53,317 bases of DNA, from positions 1 through 53,317 of the forward strand of contig JAKLKA010000076.1 of assembly GCA_023150915.1 (NCBI GenBank), read 5' to 3'. Under the pieces are notes generated by a model that was not told where the DNA came from, ran no database searches, and worked only from the letters and a program-made list of their open reading frames with translations. A program made the translations under genes and the position numbers. Source of the DNA: Polyangiaceae bacterium. GTDB lineage: Bacteria > Myxococcota_A > Polyangia > Polyangiales > Polyangiaceae. The first letter of the stretch is position 1; the number at the start of each line of letters is the position of its first letter. Shown here in pieces: positions 31,909-41,294 of the stretch.

Positions 31909-32994
31909 ATGAAGTACCTGCAGAAGAACCCCGTCCCGATGCCTGCAACGGGCGCCCATCGCAGCGTCAAGGCCACGATCGACACGGTGTTCGACTGGCA
32001 ATACGCCCTCGAGGACGACAAGCTGCTCGCGCTGTACGAGAAGGGCAAGAGCCTCAGCTGGAACGCGACCGACATCGACTGGAGCCCCGAGGTCGACATC
32101 GCCAAGCTCGCCACCGAGTCGCGCGCCGACATCTTCATGAACTCGCTGATGGCCCCTCCAGAGCCGTTCACGCTGGAGACGGCCATCGAGTTCCGGCAGC
32201 ACATGAACGCCTTCATGCTGTCCCAGTTCTTGCACGGCGAGCAGGGCGCGCTGATCGCCACCGCCAAGATCGTCCAGACCGTGCCGTGGGAAGAGGCGAA
32301 GTTCTACGCCGCCAATCAGGTGGCCGACGAGGCGCGGCACGTCGAGGTCTACCACCGGTACCTGACCGAGAAGCTCGGGCTGTCGTACCCGATCCATCCG
32401 AGCCTGGGCGAGCTCCTCGACACCATCGTCAGCGACAGCCGTTGGGACATCACCTATCTGGGGATGCAGATCCTGGTCGAGGGCCTGGCGCTGGCTGCTT
32501 TCGGCACCATGCGCCTGGTGAACCAGAACGAGCCGCTGATTCAGGAGATCACCGATCGAATCATGCAAGACGAGTCCCGGCACGTGGCGTTCGGGGTGAT
32601 CTCGCTGCAGAAAATCTACCAGGGCGAGCTGAGCGGCCCAGAGCTGCGCGAGCGCGAAGACTTCGTGATCGAGGCCACACACCTGCTCCGCGACCGCTTG
32701 ATCGCGATCCCGGTGTTCGAACGCCTGGGGTGGGACACCGAGGTTTGGGGCCGCTGGATGATGGAGACGCCGTTTCAGCGCGGCTTCCGCCAGATGATGT
32801 TCAGCAAGATCGTGCCGAACCTGAAGCGTCTCGGCCTGCTCACGCCGCGCGTGCGCGCAGCCTTCGAGAAGCTGGACATCTTGCGCTTCGAGCACGAGTT
32901 GGACTCGGTGGAGCAGCCCGAAGTGGCGCCCCCGCAAGAGCTCGTGCAGATGTTGATGCAATACATGCAGGAACGATTGCCCACGGCAGAGTGA
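31909..32994 (+). CDS. Ferritin-like diiron protein (putative oxygenase)
   Basis: A 361-residue all-helical protein with the full R2-type diiron ligand set: Glu111 (FLHGEQGAL), Glu141 and His144 (DEARHVEVY), Glu191 (LVEGLAL), Glu222 and His225 (DESRHVAFG). This is the ferritin-like/ribonucleotide-reductase-like superfamily, to which N-oxygenases and desaturase-like enzymes belong. No export signal, so cytosolic. The substrate is unknown. It is odd as a cytosolic enzyme between two surface lipoproteins, with 13 bp before and 7 bp after it, which suggests cotranscription. Confidence 0.85.
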   Translation: MKYLQKNPVPMPATGAHRSVKATIDTVFDWQYALEDDKLLALYEKGKSLSWNATDIDWSPEVDIAKLATESRADIFMNSLMAPPEPFTLETAIEFRQHMNAFMLSQFLHGEQGALIATAKIVQTVPWEEAKFYAANQVADEARHVEVYHRYLTEKLGLSYPIHPSLGELLDTIVSDSRWDITYLGMQILVEGLALAAFGTMRLVNQNEPLIQEITDRIMQDESRHVAFGVISLQKIYQGELSGPELREREDFVIEATHLLRDRLIAIPVFERLGWDTEVWGRWMMETPFQRGFRQMMFSKIVPNLKRLGLLTPRVRAAFEKLDILRFEHELDSVEQPEVAPPQELVQMLMQYMQERLPTAE

Positions 32995-33001
32995 GGGACC
33001 C

Positions 33002-34831
33002 ATGAGACGACGAAGCTGGTTTGGGTGGACCCTGTTGATCGGCGCCGGCGCTCTGGTTGCTTGCGGCGGCGACGACTCGGAGGGCGCCTCGGGCACCGGC
33101 GGCAGCGGCGTGGGCGGCGCCGGCACGGGCGGCAGCAGCGCCGGCGGCGGCACCGCCGGTGGCGGGGGCAGCGGCAACGCCGGTGGCGGGGGCACCGGCA
33201 ACACCGGCGGCGCGACCAACCCCACCTGCGAGAAGGGCACCAGCACGGGTCCGGTGCAGGCGCCCGCGTTCTGGAAGAACGTCAAGGGCGAGACCAGCTG
33301 GTTCGCGTCGCCGCTGGTCGTGGACCTGGACAAAGACGGCAAGAACGAGCTGGTGGCGGCCTACTACTCGGTGTTCGTGTACGACAGCCAGGGCACGCTG
33401 CTCTCGAGCGCCAAGGACGGCGGCAGTCGCGTCTACGCGCCCCACGTGGTGGCGGATCTCGACGCTGACGGCGTCACCGAGATCGTCGTCGGCAACGGGA
33501 AGAACGTCATCGCCTACGAATGGAAGGCGGGAAAGCTGGCGCTCAAGGCGGGGTGGCCGGCCGACACGACCACCGCCGGCAACGCCCCCGAGGTGCGCGG
33601 GCTCGCCGCGGCGGACCTGAACGGTGACGGCAAGATCGAGGTGGTGGCGACCACCACTCAGACCGCGACCACGAAGAACGGCGGGGCGCAGGTGTTCGTG
33701 TATTCGGCAGACGGCAAGCTCTATCAGCCCGGCGGCATCTCGTGGCAGGCGTGGCCGCGCTACAACAACAAGACGGGCACCGGGAATGACGCCGACCGCA
33801 ACGGGCAGGGGCACAACGGATATGGCTGCTACGGGCTGAACGTCGGCATCGGCAACATCGACGACGATCCCGAGCTCGAGATCCTGGCCACCTACGACAA
33901 TCACCACATTCAGGCCTTCAACCATGACGGGGTGGCCATCGACTCGGCCCCTTGGTTCAAGAACCGCGACAGCAAGTACCTGAACCAGCCCCTGACCTGG
34001 GGTCAGTTCATCCGCTGGGCAGATCCGAAGGTCGAGTCGGACCACTATCACGATCACAAGGGGGAGTGGCCTGACCCCAGCTGGGCCGAGTGGCTGCAGT
34101 GGACCGCGTCGCCGCCCAACGTGGTCGATCTGGACCAAGACGGGAAGAACGAGGTCGTCGGCGTGCCGAACGTGGAGAAGAACGAGCCCTACGAGACCCA
34201 GGCCTACGCGGTCATGGCGCTCGAAGGCATCTACGGGGACGGCAGCCGTTCGGCGATGCGGAAGGCCGGCTGGGAAGCGCTGCCGCGAGGCGGCAAACCC
34301 ATCTCGGTGAGCGGCTACTACCCGCCGGGTGGGGTGCCCGCGCCGGCCACCATCGATCTTCAGGGCGACAAGAAGCCAGAGGTGATCGTCTCACTCAACG
34401 ACGGTCACATGTACGCCTTCGACGCCGGCGGCAAGCAGCTGTGGAAGTTCAGCTACCTGTTCGGCAAGACCATCATGTACGCCTCGGAGCCAATCGTCGC
34501 CGACCTGAACCAAGATGGCTCCCCCGAGGTGCTGTTCTCGACGTTCGGCGATCCCGACACCACCGACTCTGGGCATCTGGTGATCTTGGCGCAGGACGGC
34601 GCGCTGCTGCACGACGTGCCCTTGCCGAACCCCGGGCACAACGGCAATGGCAATGGCGCCCCGGCGGCGCCCGCGGTGGGTGATCTGGACGGCGACGGGG
34701 TGCTGGAAGTGTTCGTTCAGACCTTCGAGCACGGCATGGACATCTTCAAGCTGCCGGGGTCGGGCACGAAATGCCTGCTCTGGCCCACCGCACGGGGCGG
34801 CCGGCTCAGAATGGGGCAGCCCAGCCAATGA
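33002..34831 (+). CDS. FG-GAP/VCBS-repeat beta-propeller lipoprotein
   Basis: A 609-residue protein with lipobox in GAGALVACGG and a Gly-rich linker of about 50 residues. Seven or eight propeller blades each carry an acidic calcium-like loop: VDLDKDGKNELVAA, ADLDADGVTEIVVG, ADLNGDGKIEVVAT, VDLDQDGKNEVVGV, ADLNQDGSPEVLFS and GDLDGDGVLEVFVQ. Integrin-alpha-type FG-GAP propellers on bacterial surfaces usually mediate adhesion. The stop overlaps the ATG of the next gene (ATGA), so the two are translationally coupled. Confidence 0.88.
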   Translation: MRRRSWFGWTLLIGAGALVACGGDDSEGASGTGGSGVGGAGTGGSSAGGGTAGGGGSGNAGGGGTGNTGGATNPTCEKGTSTGPVQAPAFWKNVKGETSWFASPLVVDLDKDGKNELVAAYYSVFVYDSQGTLLSSAKDGGSRVYAPHVVADLDADGVTEIVVGNGKNVIAYEWKAGKLALKAGWPADTTTAGNAPEVRGLAAADLNGDGKIEVVATTTQTATTKNGGAQVFVYSADGKLYQPGGISWQAWPRYNNKTGTGNDADRNGQGHNGYGCYGLNVGIGNIDDDPELEILATYDNHHIQAFNHDGVAIDSAPWFKNRDSKYLNQPLTWGQFIRWADPKVESDHYHDHKGEWPDPSWAEWLQWTASPPNVVDLDQDGKNEVVGVPNVEKNEPYETQAYAVMALEGIYGDGSRSAMRKAGWEALPRGGKPISVSGYYPPGGVPAPATIDLQGDKKPEVIVSLNDGHMYAFDAGGKQLWKFSYLFGKTIMYASEPIVADLNQDGSPEVLFSTFGDPDTTDSGHLVILAQDGALLHDVPLPNPGHNGNGNGAPAAPAVGDLDGDGVLEVFVQTFEHGMDIFKLPGSGTKCLLWPTARGGRLRMGQPSQ

Positions 34832-37167
34832 TCACGAGCCGGCTGATCGCGGCCGCCCTCGCGTCCGGCGTGGTCGCTTGCTCGGTGCTGGGCTCCGATC
34901 TCGAGCATTTCACCGAGGGCGGCGGCGGGGCCGGGCAGTGTTCGCCCGGACTCGCGCGCTGCGGTGAAGAGTGCGTCGATACGAGCTCGAATCCGGCGCA
35001 CTGTGGCGCGTGCGACTCGGCCTGCCCCGGGGGCCAGGTGTGCGACGTTGGCGCCTGCTCCGACAGCTGCTCTTCGGGCAAGACCAACTGCGATTCGGCC
35101 TGCGTGGATCTGGACACGGACCCACTGCACTGCGGCGACTGCGGCACCGCGTGCAACGTGGGCGAGAGCTGCGGCAGCGGCGGCTGCGTGGTGACCTGCT
35201 TTCCCGGGCAGACGGCCTGTGGTTCGTCGTGCGTCGACCCAGAGACCGACGACCAGCACTGCGGGAAGTGCGGCGTGAGCTGTGCCCCGGGCGAGGCGTG
35301 CCAGGCCGGCAAGTGCGTGATCAGCTGCAGTGGTGGTCAGAAAGAGTGTTCGGGCGCGTGCGTGGACACCCAGACCAACCAGAACCACTGCGGTGCGTGC
35401 GGCGCCGCATGCAAGGCCGGCGAGGCCTGCAGCGCGGGGCAGTGCAAGATTGCTTGCCCCGGCGGTCAGGTCGAGTGCGGCGGGCTTTGCAAGAGCCTGG
35501 ACAGCGACGGCAAGCACTGCGGCGCGTGCGGCAATGCCTGCGTCGGCAGTGAAGTGTGCAGCGGAGGCAAGTGCACGCTCGACTGCGCAGTCGGCGAGAC
35601 CAACTGTGCCGGGTCGTGCGTCGACCTGGCGTCGAACGCCGCCCACTGCGGCGCGTGCGGCACTGCCTGCGGCACCGATCAAGAGTGCAGCGGCAAGAAG
35701 TGCGTGGTCGCCTGCAAGACCAAGCTCAACTCGCCGATCACCGACCCCTGGGGGTATTCGTGGGACGGCCTCGAGCGGGCCGCTGCGGCCCATGCCGCTG
35801 CCTCCCAGACCTGCTCGGGGTTCGCCGGGCGCCTTCCCACGGCCAGCGAGCTGTACCGGGTCGGCGCCACGCAGTCGGCCACCGTGGGCCAGACCATCCA
35901 CACCAATTACCTGTGGTCGCTCACGCCGAACGGCTCGGCAGAGCGAATTCGCGTTCGACTCAGCAACGGCAGCACCGCCAGCTCTGCCAGCACAACCAGC
36001 TCGAACTTCCGCTGCGTCTGCCCGCCGCCGCTGCCGCCGGCGTTCACCGGCAAGGCCTGCTATGGCTCGGCCGCGCAGGGCTGCTTTGCCCTCGACGGCG
36101 AGGGCAAGAAGCTGGGCATCGATTCCACCGATCGTCCGGCGCTGCCCAAGGGTTCGGCGATCTGGGAGTGCGGGTTCTATCAAGGGCACCTGGCCACGCC
36201 GGCGCGACTCGTCGAAGCCATCGCGAAGGGTGTGGGCGCCGGGAGCAACGATTACCTTCACACTGCCGACGACACGCGCAACGATTCGGATCTGGTCGTG
36301 CGCTGGCAAGACCCGAAAACGTTCTCCCTCGCGACCGGCGTCAGCTCGGGGGCTCACACCGGGCTCAGGCCGTTTCGCTGCACCGGGGCCGGCCAGGGCG
36401 GTACCCACCCGAGCACCATCGCGGGCGAATGGGTGCCGGCCACGAGCGGCGCGAAGAGCGAGACCAAAGACAGCGCGGCCGCGGGTTGGGCCGCGGCGGC
36501 GAGCGCGTGCTTCGCGAAAGGCGGGCACGTGCCGACCACCGCCGAGCTCGCCGAGCTGGTGGGCCGCGGGCTCCCGGCGGGGAGCGGCAGCTGGCTGTGG
36601 GGCGCCGACACCAGCAGCATCGTGCTCAGCTCGGCCACGGCGTCGGTGCTGAAGTGGACCGCCACGGCGACGCCCAGCTATGCGAGCGGCGCGGACGTGA
36701 CGGCCCAAGCCAAGACCGCGAGCCTCGCGTTCCGCTGCCTGTACTATCCGATCGACGCGGGCTACGCGGGCCCGGCGGCCAGCGCCTGCTCGGGCAGCTG
36801 CTCCGAGATCGCGCTGCCCGGCGGCTCGGGCGCCAAGCTCTGGTTCGACGCCACCGATCGTCCGGCAGCCAGCCTGCAGGCTGCCATCGACACCTGTCGA
36901 AAGAGCGCCGGTCACCTGGCCTCGACGCGGGACCTGCTCGAAGGGATCCGCGCTGGGCTCGGCGGTGGGTCGAACAAGTACATCTGGGCCGGCGACTTCA
37001 CACAGCACCTTGCGAGCCCGTACACGGGCTATCAGCTGCGCGCGACGACGATGCGCTGGGCCGGCAGCGCGCCGACCTTCGCCGACGTCTACGGGACCTC
37101 GTCATCGGTCGCCGATCCCGCCTCGGCGCTCCCGTCGCGTTGTTTCTGGACGAACGAGCTCAGGTAG
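34828..37167 (+). CDS. Cysteine-repeat surface lipoprotein, paralogue A
   Basis: A 779-residue protein: lipobox ASGVVAC, an SVLGSDLEHFTEGG stretch, then six tandem 43-residue repeats each with eight cysteines (pattern CxxGxxxCxxxCVDxxxxxxHC, then GxCxxxCxxxxxCxxxxC). About 480 further residues hold three or four related modules with LPTASELYR-like and GHLASTRDLLEG segments and conserved Trp/Cys, reminiscent of lectin-like DUF1566 domains. Databases often mislabel these repeats as tryptophan synthase alpha chain; there is no such enzyme here. Likely a surface adhesin. The next gene, 71 bp on, is a full-length paralogue. Confidence 0.82.
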   Translation: MITSRLIAAALASGVVACSVLGSDLEHFTEGGGGAGQCSPGLARCGEECVDTSSNPAHCGACDSACPGGQVCDVGACSDSCSSGKTNCDSACVDLDTDPLHCGDCGTACNVGESCGSGGCVVTCFPGQTACGSSCVDPETDDQHCGKCGVSCAPGEACQAGKCVISCSGGQKECSGACVDTQTNQNHCGACGAACKAGEACSAGQCKIACPGGQVECGGLCKSLDSDGKHCGACGNACVGSEVCSGGKCTLDCAVGETNCAGSCVDLASNAAHCGACGTACGTDQECSGKKCVVACKTKLNSPITDPWGYSWDGLERAAAAHAAASQTCSGFAGRLPTASELYRVGATQSATVGQTIHTNYLWSLTPNGSAERIRVRLSNGSTASSASTTSSNFRCVCPPPLPPAFTGKACYGSAAQGCFALDGEGKKLGIDSTDRPALPKGSAIWECGFYQGHLATPARLVEAIAKGVGAGSNDYLHTADDTRNDSDLVVRWQDPKTFSLATGVSSGAHTGLRPFRCTGAGQGGTHPSTIAGEWVPATSGAKSETKDSAAAGWAAAASACFAKGGHVPTTAELAELVGRGLPAGSGSWLWGADTSSIVLSSATASVLKWTATATPSYASGADVTAQAKTASLAFRCLYYPIDAGYAGPAASACSGSCSEIALPGGSGAKLWFDATDRPAASLQAAIDTCRKSAGHLASTRDLLEGIRAGLGGGSNKYIWAGDFTQHLASPYTGYQLRATTMRWAGSAPTFADVYGTSSSVADPASALPSRCFWTNELR

Positions 37168-37238
37168 CACCCGAGCCTACACTGCGGGCCTCGAATGCGG
37201 CCCGGCGCGCGGCTCCGATGCTATTCTGAACGCCACTG

Positions 37239-39608
37239 ATGTCGGCTGCTTCCTTGCGATTTCCCGCCCTGGGCAAGCTCCTCGCCGGCGCCCTGGTCGG
37301 CGCGTGCTCGGTCTTCGGCTCGTCGCTGGATCATTTCACCGAGGGTGGCGAGGGCGGCACCCAGTGTCCGAGCGGGCAAACGGCGTGCGGCGACACCTGC
37401 GTTCAGACCTCGCAGAACCCGGCCCACTGTGGGGCCTGCGACACCGCCTGCGCTGCGGCAGAGGTCTGCGACAACGGCAGCTGCGCGGGTGCCTGCTCGG
37501 CCGGCCGCAGCGACTGCGACCGTGCCTGCGTCGATCTGGACACGGACCCGGCCCATTGCGGGGCCTGCGACACCTTCTGCACCCAGGCCGAGATCTGCTC
37601 GAGCGGCAAGTGCTCGGCGTCGTGCGGTGCGGGGCAGACCCAGTGTGGGGCTTCGTGCGTGGATCTGAAGACCAGCGACCAGCACTGCGGCGCCTGCGAC
37701 GTCAACTGCGGCACGGGCAAGAAGTGTCAGGGGGGAAGCTGCGCAGCGTCGTGCAGCGCGGCTCAGACGTTGTGCGAGGGTGCGTGTGTGGACACGCAGG
37801 TGAACCAGAACCACTGCGGGAAGTGCGGCGTGGCGTGCGACGCCGGCAAGGTCTGCAGCGCGGGGCAGTGCAAGATCGCGTGCCCCGGCGGGCAGACCGA
37901 GTGCAGCGGGCTGTGTGAGGACCTGCAGAGCGACGACCAGAACTGCGGCGCTTGCGGTACGGTCTGCAAGACGGGGGAGGTGTGCAGCAAGGGCCAGTGC
38001 ACGCTGAACTGCGGCACGGGCGAGACCAACTGCAGCGGCTCGTGCGTCAACCTGCAGACCAATGCCGCCCACTGCGGCACCTGCGGCACCGCCTGCGGCG
38101 CCAATCAGGAGTGCAGCGCGGGCAAGTGCGTGATCGCCTGCAAGACGCTGCTGAACCAGAGCGTCAGCGACCCCTGGGGTTTCGCCTGGGACGGGCTGGA
38201 GCGGGCGGCGAGCACCTACGCCGCGGCGAAGTCGACCTGCGAGGGCATCGGGGGCCGCCTGCCGACGGCCAGCGAGCTGTATCGGGTGAGCGCCACGCAG
38301 TCGGCCACGGTCGGGCAGACGATTCACACCAACTTCCTCTGGTCGGCCGTGCCGTACAGCGCGACCAGCCACGTGCGGGTGAGGCTCAGCGATGCGAACA
38401 CCTCCACCGCGGCGGACACCGGCACCCTGAACTATCGCTGCGTGTGCGCGCCCCCGCTGCCTGCGTCGTACACCGGGGGCAACTGCTTCGGACCCGCGGG
38501 CTCGGGCTGCTACGGGCTGGACGGCGAAGGGAAGCGGATCCACCTGGACGCGCAGGACCGCGCGCCGCTGTCCAAGGGCGCGGCCATCTGGGAGTGCGCG
38601 TTCTACCGCGGTCACCTTGCGCGGCCGATCCAGCTGGCCGAGGCGATTTTGCAGGGCATTGGCCCGGGCAGCAACAGCTGGCTACACACCGCCGACGAGG
38701 TTCACTTCAGCCACGACGCACTGGTCAGCTGGAAGGACAACGCGGCCTGGCTCTTCCAGTACACCGCCGCCGCCAATGCGGTGAGCTGGGGAAGCGTGAC
38801 CGACTTCCGTCCGTTCCGCTGCGCGGGTCCGAACTACGACGCGGGAACGCACCCCGGCCCCGCCACCGACCCGTTCGTCGGCCCGCTGGGCGGCCTGAAG
38901 AGCGAGACCAAGGACTCGACGGCGGCCGCCTGGGTGGACGCCCACGACACGTGCGTGGCACGCGGCGGTCACTTGCCCACCTCGACCGAGCTGGGTGAGC
39001 TGATCGGCCAAGGGCTGCCCGCGGGCAGCGGCACCTGGACGTGGTCGAGTGACCAGACCGGCTGGAACGGCACCGGTTTCTTGATCGCAGTCAAGCGATG
39101 GACGGGCACCGAACCGTCCCACGCCTACGCTTACCCCACCGACCTCAGCTGGGACTACCGCACCAAAAGCTATGCTCACCGCTGCGTCTATTACCCGGTG
39201 GACAGCCAGTACACCGGCCCCGCCGCCAGCGCGTGCGCGGGCGGCTGCTTCACGGTCGCGCTCGGCGGAAGCTCGGGCGCCAAGATGTGGTTCGACAGCT
39301 TCGACCGCGCGCCGGCGGCCAAGCTCACCGCGGCCATCGACACCTGCCGCAAGGCCGGCGGGCACATCCCTTCCGAACGCGACCTGACGGAGGCCATCCG
39401 CCAGGGGCTGCCCAACGGCTCGAACACCGCCATCTTCACCAGCGACGCGGAGATCGGCGATGGCTCGAACAACGGCCTCTTGATGGGCGTGGTGAAGTGG
39501 TCCGGCGTGAACAAGGCCTTCACCGACCAGTACCCCACCTTCAGCACCTGGGCATGGCCCTACAACGCGATCCCCTACCGTTGCATGTGGACGAACGAGC
39601 TTCGCTGA
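37239..39608 (+). CDS. Cysteine-repeat surface lipoprotein, paralogue B
   Basis: A 789-residue protein colinear with the preceding gene: lipobox ALVGAC, SVFGSSLDHFTEGG, six 43-residue eight-cysteine repeats, then the same C-terminal modules (RLPTASELYRVSATQSAT, GHLPTSTELGELIGQG, GHIPSERDLTEAIRQG). Repeat n of this protein resembles repeat n of its neighbour most closely; the fourth repeats read DTQTNQNHCG and DTQVNQNHCG. That shows duplication of the whole gene after the repeats had formed. The kinase gene follows after 7 bp. Confidence 0.82.
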   Translation: MSAASLRFPALGKLLAGALVGACSVFGSSLDHFTEGGEGGTQCPSGQTACGDTCVQTSQNPAHCGACDTACAAAEVCDNGSCAGACSAGRSDCDRACVDLDTDPAHCGACDTFCTQAEICSSGKCSASCGAGQTQCGASCVDLKTSDQHCGACDVNCGTGKKCQGGSCAASCSAAQTLCEGACVDTQVNQNHCGKCGVACDAGKVCSAGQCKIACPGGQTECSGLCEDLQSDDQNCGACGTVCKTGEVCSKGQCTLNCGTGETNCSGSCVNLQTNAAHCGTCGTACGANQECSAGKCVIACKTLLNQSVSDPWGFAWDGLERAASTYAAAKSTCEGIGGRLPTASELYRVSATQSATVGQTIHTNFLWSAVPYSATSHVRVRLSDANTSTAADTGTLNYRCVCAPPLPASYTGGNCFGPAGSGCYGLDGEGKRIHLDAQDRAPLSKGAAIWECAFYRGHLARPIQLAEAILQGIGPGSNSWLHTADEVHFSHDALVSWKDNAAWLFQYTAAANAVSWGSVTDFRPFRCAGPNYDAGTHPGPATDPFVGPLGGLKSETKDSTAAAWVDAHDTCVARGGHLPTSTELGELIGQGLPAGSGTWTWSSDQTGWNGTGFLIAVKRWTGTEPSHAYAYPTDLSWDYRTKSYAHRCVYYPVDSQYTGPAASACAGGCFTVALGGSSGAKMWFDSFDRAPAAKLTAAIDTCRKAGGHIPSERDLTEAIRQGLPNGSNTAIFTSDAEIGDGSNNGLLMGVVKWSGVNKAFTDQYPTFSTWAWPYNAIPYRCMWTNELR

Positions 39609-39615
39609 CGACAAG

Positions 39616-41292
39616 ATGACTGGGCAGCCGATGACCGGAACGACAGGCAACGAGCGAATGCTCGGGCGCTACGCGCTGTTCGACGAGATCGCGTCGGGCG
39701 GCATGGCGACCGTGCACCTCGGTCGCATGCTGGGGCCGGTCGGCTTCTCGAAGACGGTCGCCATCAAGCGCCTGCACCCCCACCTGGCCCGCGACCCCGA
39801 GTTCGTCAGCATGTTCCTGGACGAGGCGCGGCTTGCCGCCCGCATCCAGCACCCGAACGTGGTGGGGACGCTGGACGTGGTCGCCGCCGACGGCGAGGTC
39901 TTCTTGGTGCTCGACTACGTGCAGGGCGAGAGCTTCTCGCACCTGCTCAAAGCGACGCGCATCAAGGGCGTGCCCATCGCGCCCCGGGTCCTGGGCAGCA
40001 TCTTGGTCAACACGCTGCACGGGCTGCACGCCGCCCACGAGGCCACCGACGAGCACGGCCGCCCCTTGGGCATCGTGCATCGTGACGTGTCCCCACAGAA
40101 CATCTTGGTGGGGACGGACGGGGTCGCGCGCGTCCTCGACTTCGGCGTCGCCAAAGCGGCGGGGCGCCTGCAGAGCACCCGCGACGGCCAGCTGAAGGGC
40201 AAGCTGGCCTACATGGCGCCCGAGCAGATCCGAGGCGACGAGCTCGACCGGCGCACCGACATCTATGCGGCGGCGGCGGTGCTGTGGGAGGGCTGCGCCG
40301 GCCGCCGGCTGATTCACGGGCTGAACGAAGGGCAGGTGCTGGCCGCGGTGCTGGCCGGCGGCTTCCCGCCGCCCTCGTCGCTGAATCCCGCGACCCCGCC
40401 CGAGGTCGACGCGCTGGTGATGCGCGGGCTGGCGATGGATCCCGGCGCGCGCTGGTCCACCGCCCGCGAGCTGGCCATCACCCTCGAGCGCACCGTCGGC
40501 GTGGCCTCGCCCTACGAGGTCGCCGAGTGGGTGCAGTCGGTCGCGGCCGAGACCCTGGCGATCCGCGCGGCGCGCGTGCGCGAGATGGAGAGCACCAGCG
40601 CGGTGCGGGTCTCGCTGCACGACGAGTTCGGCCCGCAGGTGATCCACGATCCGCCGCGCTTCGACGCTTCGCGCTCGGGGGTGACCCAGTCCACGGTCTC
40701 GCAGCTGGTCCGACCCCTGCCGCCGGCTCCCGCGTCTGCCGAGGGCTCGGTGTCGTTCGCGGTCCACCCGTCGCTGGTGGCGCAGCAGGCCCAGCCCGGG
40801 GGGTACGCGCCCGCCCTTCATCCGGCGCCGGCCCCCGCGGCGCCGGCTTCGTCGAAGCTGAAGGTCGCCTTGGCATCCGTCGCCGTGTCCGCGGTGTTCG
40901 GCCTGAGCGTGATCATGCTGGTGGTCTGGTTCCGCGCGCGGTCCCGCGCTCCAGAGACCGACGTCGAGGCAGCGCCCGCCGTGTCCGCGGCCAGCGCGAC
41001 GGCGCCCCCGGCGGCCCCGGCCACGGCGACGACCACGGCGCTGCCTGCACCCGAGCCCAGCGCCGCGCCGCAAGTCCCGGTCGTCGACCTGCCGCCCGAG
41101 CCGGCACCCAAGGCCGACAAGCCGGTGGCGGCGGCTCCCAAGCCCGACAAGCCCGAGAGCGCGAAGCCCGAGCCGAAGCCGAGCGCCGCGGGCAGCCAAA
41201 GGCCGGCTGCTGCCAAACCGCCCAAGGGCTGCGACACGCCGTTCTACGTCGACTCGAGCGGCATCAAGCACATCAAGCCGGAGTGCATGTGA
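39616..41292 (+). CDS. Membrane-anchored Ser/Thr protein kinase
   Basis: A 558-residue Hanks-type kinase: Gly loop EIASGGMATVHLG (24-36), Lys51 in AIKRLHP, catalytic VHRDVSPQN with Asp157, DFG at 175-177 and APE (MAPEQ, 200-204), all intact. A Pro/Ala juxtamembrane stretch leads to one membrane helix at about 417-438 and a Pro/Ala/Lys-rich extracytoplasmic tail that ends with two cysteines (GCDTPFYVDSSG, PECM). It probably senses an envelope cue and phosphorylates cytosolic targets. Its stop touches the next gene's start region (GTGA), so coupling is likely. Further ATGs at codons 6 and 15 are possible starts. Confidence 0.9.
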   Translation: MTGQPMTGTTGNERMLGRYALFDEIASGGMATVHLGRMLGPVGFSKTVAIKRLHPHLARDPEFVSMFLDEARLAARIQHPNVVGTLDVVAADGEVFLVLDYVQGESFSHLLKATRIKGVPIAPRVLGSILVNTLHGLHAAHEATDEHGRPLGIVHRDVSPQNILVGTDGVARVLDFGVAKAAGRLQSTRDGQLKGKLAYMAPEQIRGDELDRRTDIYAAAAVLWEGCAGRRLIHGLNEGQVLAAVLAGGFPPPSSLNPATPPEVDALVMRGLAMDPGARWSTARELAITLERTVGVASPYEVAEWVQSVAAETLAIRAARVREMESTSAVRVSLHDEFGPQVIHDPPRFDASRSGVTQSTVSQLVRPLPPAPASAEGSVSFAVHPSLVAQQAQPGGYAPALHPAPAPAAPASSKLKVALASVAVSAVFGLSVIMLVVWFRARSRAPETDVEAAPAVSAASATAPPAAPATATTTALPAPEPSAAPQVPVVDLPPEPAPKADKPVAAAPKPDKPESAKPEPKPSAAGSQRPAAAKPPKGCDTPFYVDSSGIKHIKPECM

Positions 41293-41294
41293 AG

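Noticed and set aside
34717..37008. Minus-strand open frame of 763 codons
   Set aside because: It is antisense to the cysteine-repeat lipoprotein gene, and the regular repeat structure of that gene creates the long stop-free antisense frame.
34930..38130. Tryptophan synthase alpha chain label for the cysteine repeats
   Set aside because: No TIM-barrel motifs are present; the label is a recurrent misannotation of this eight-cysteine repeat.
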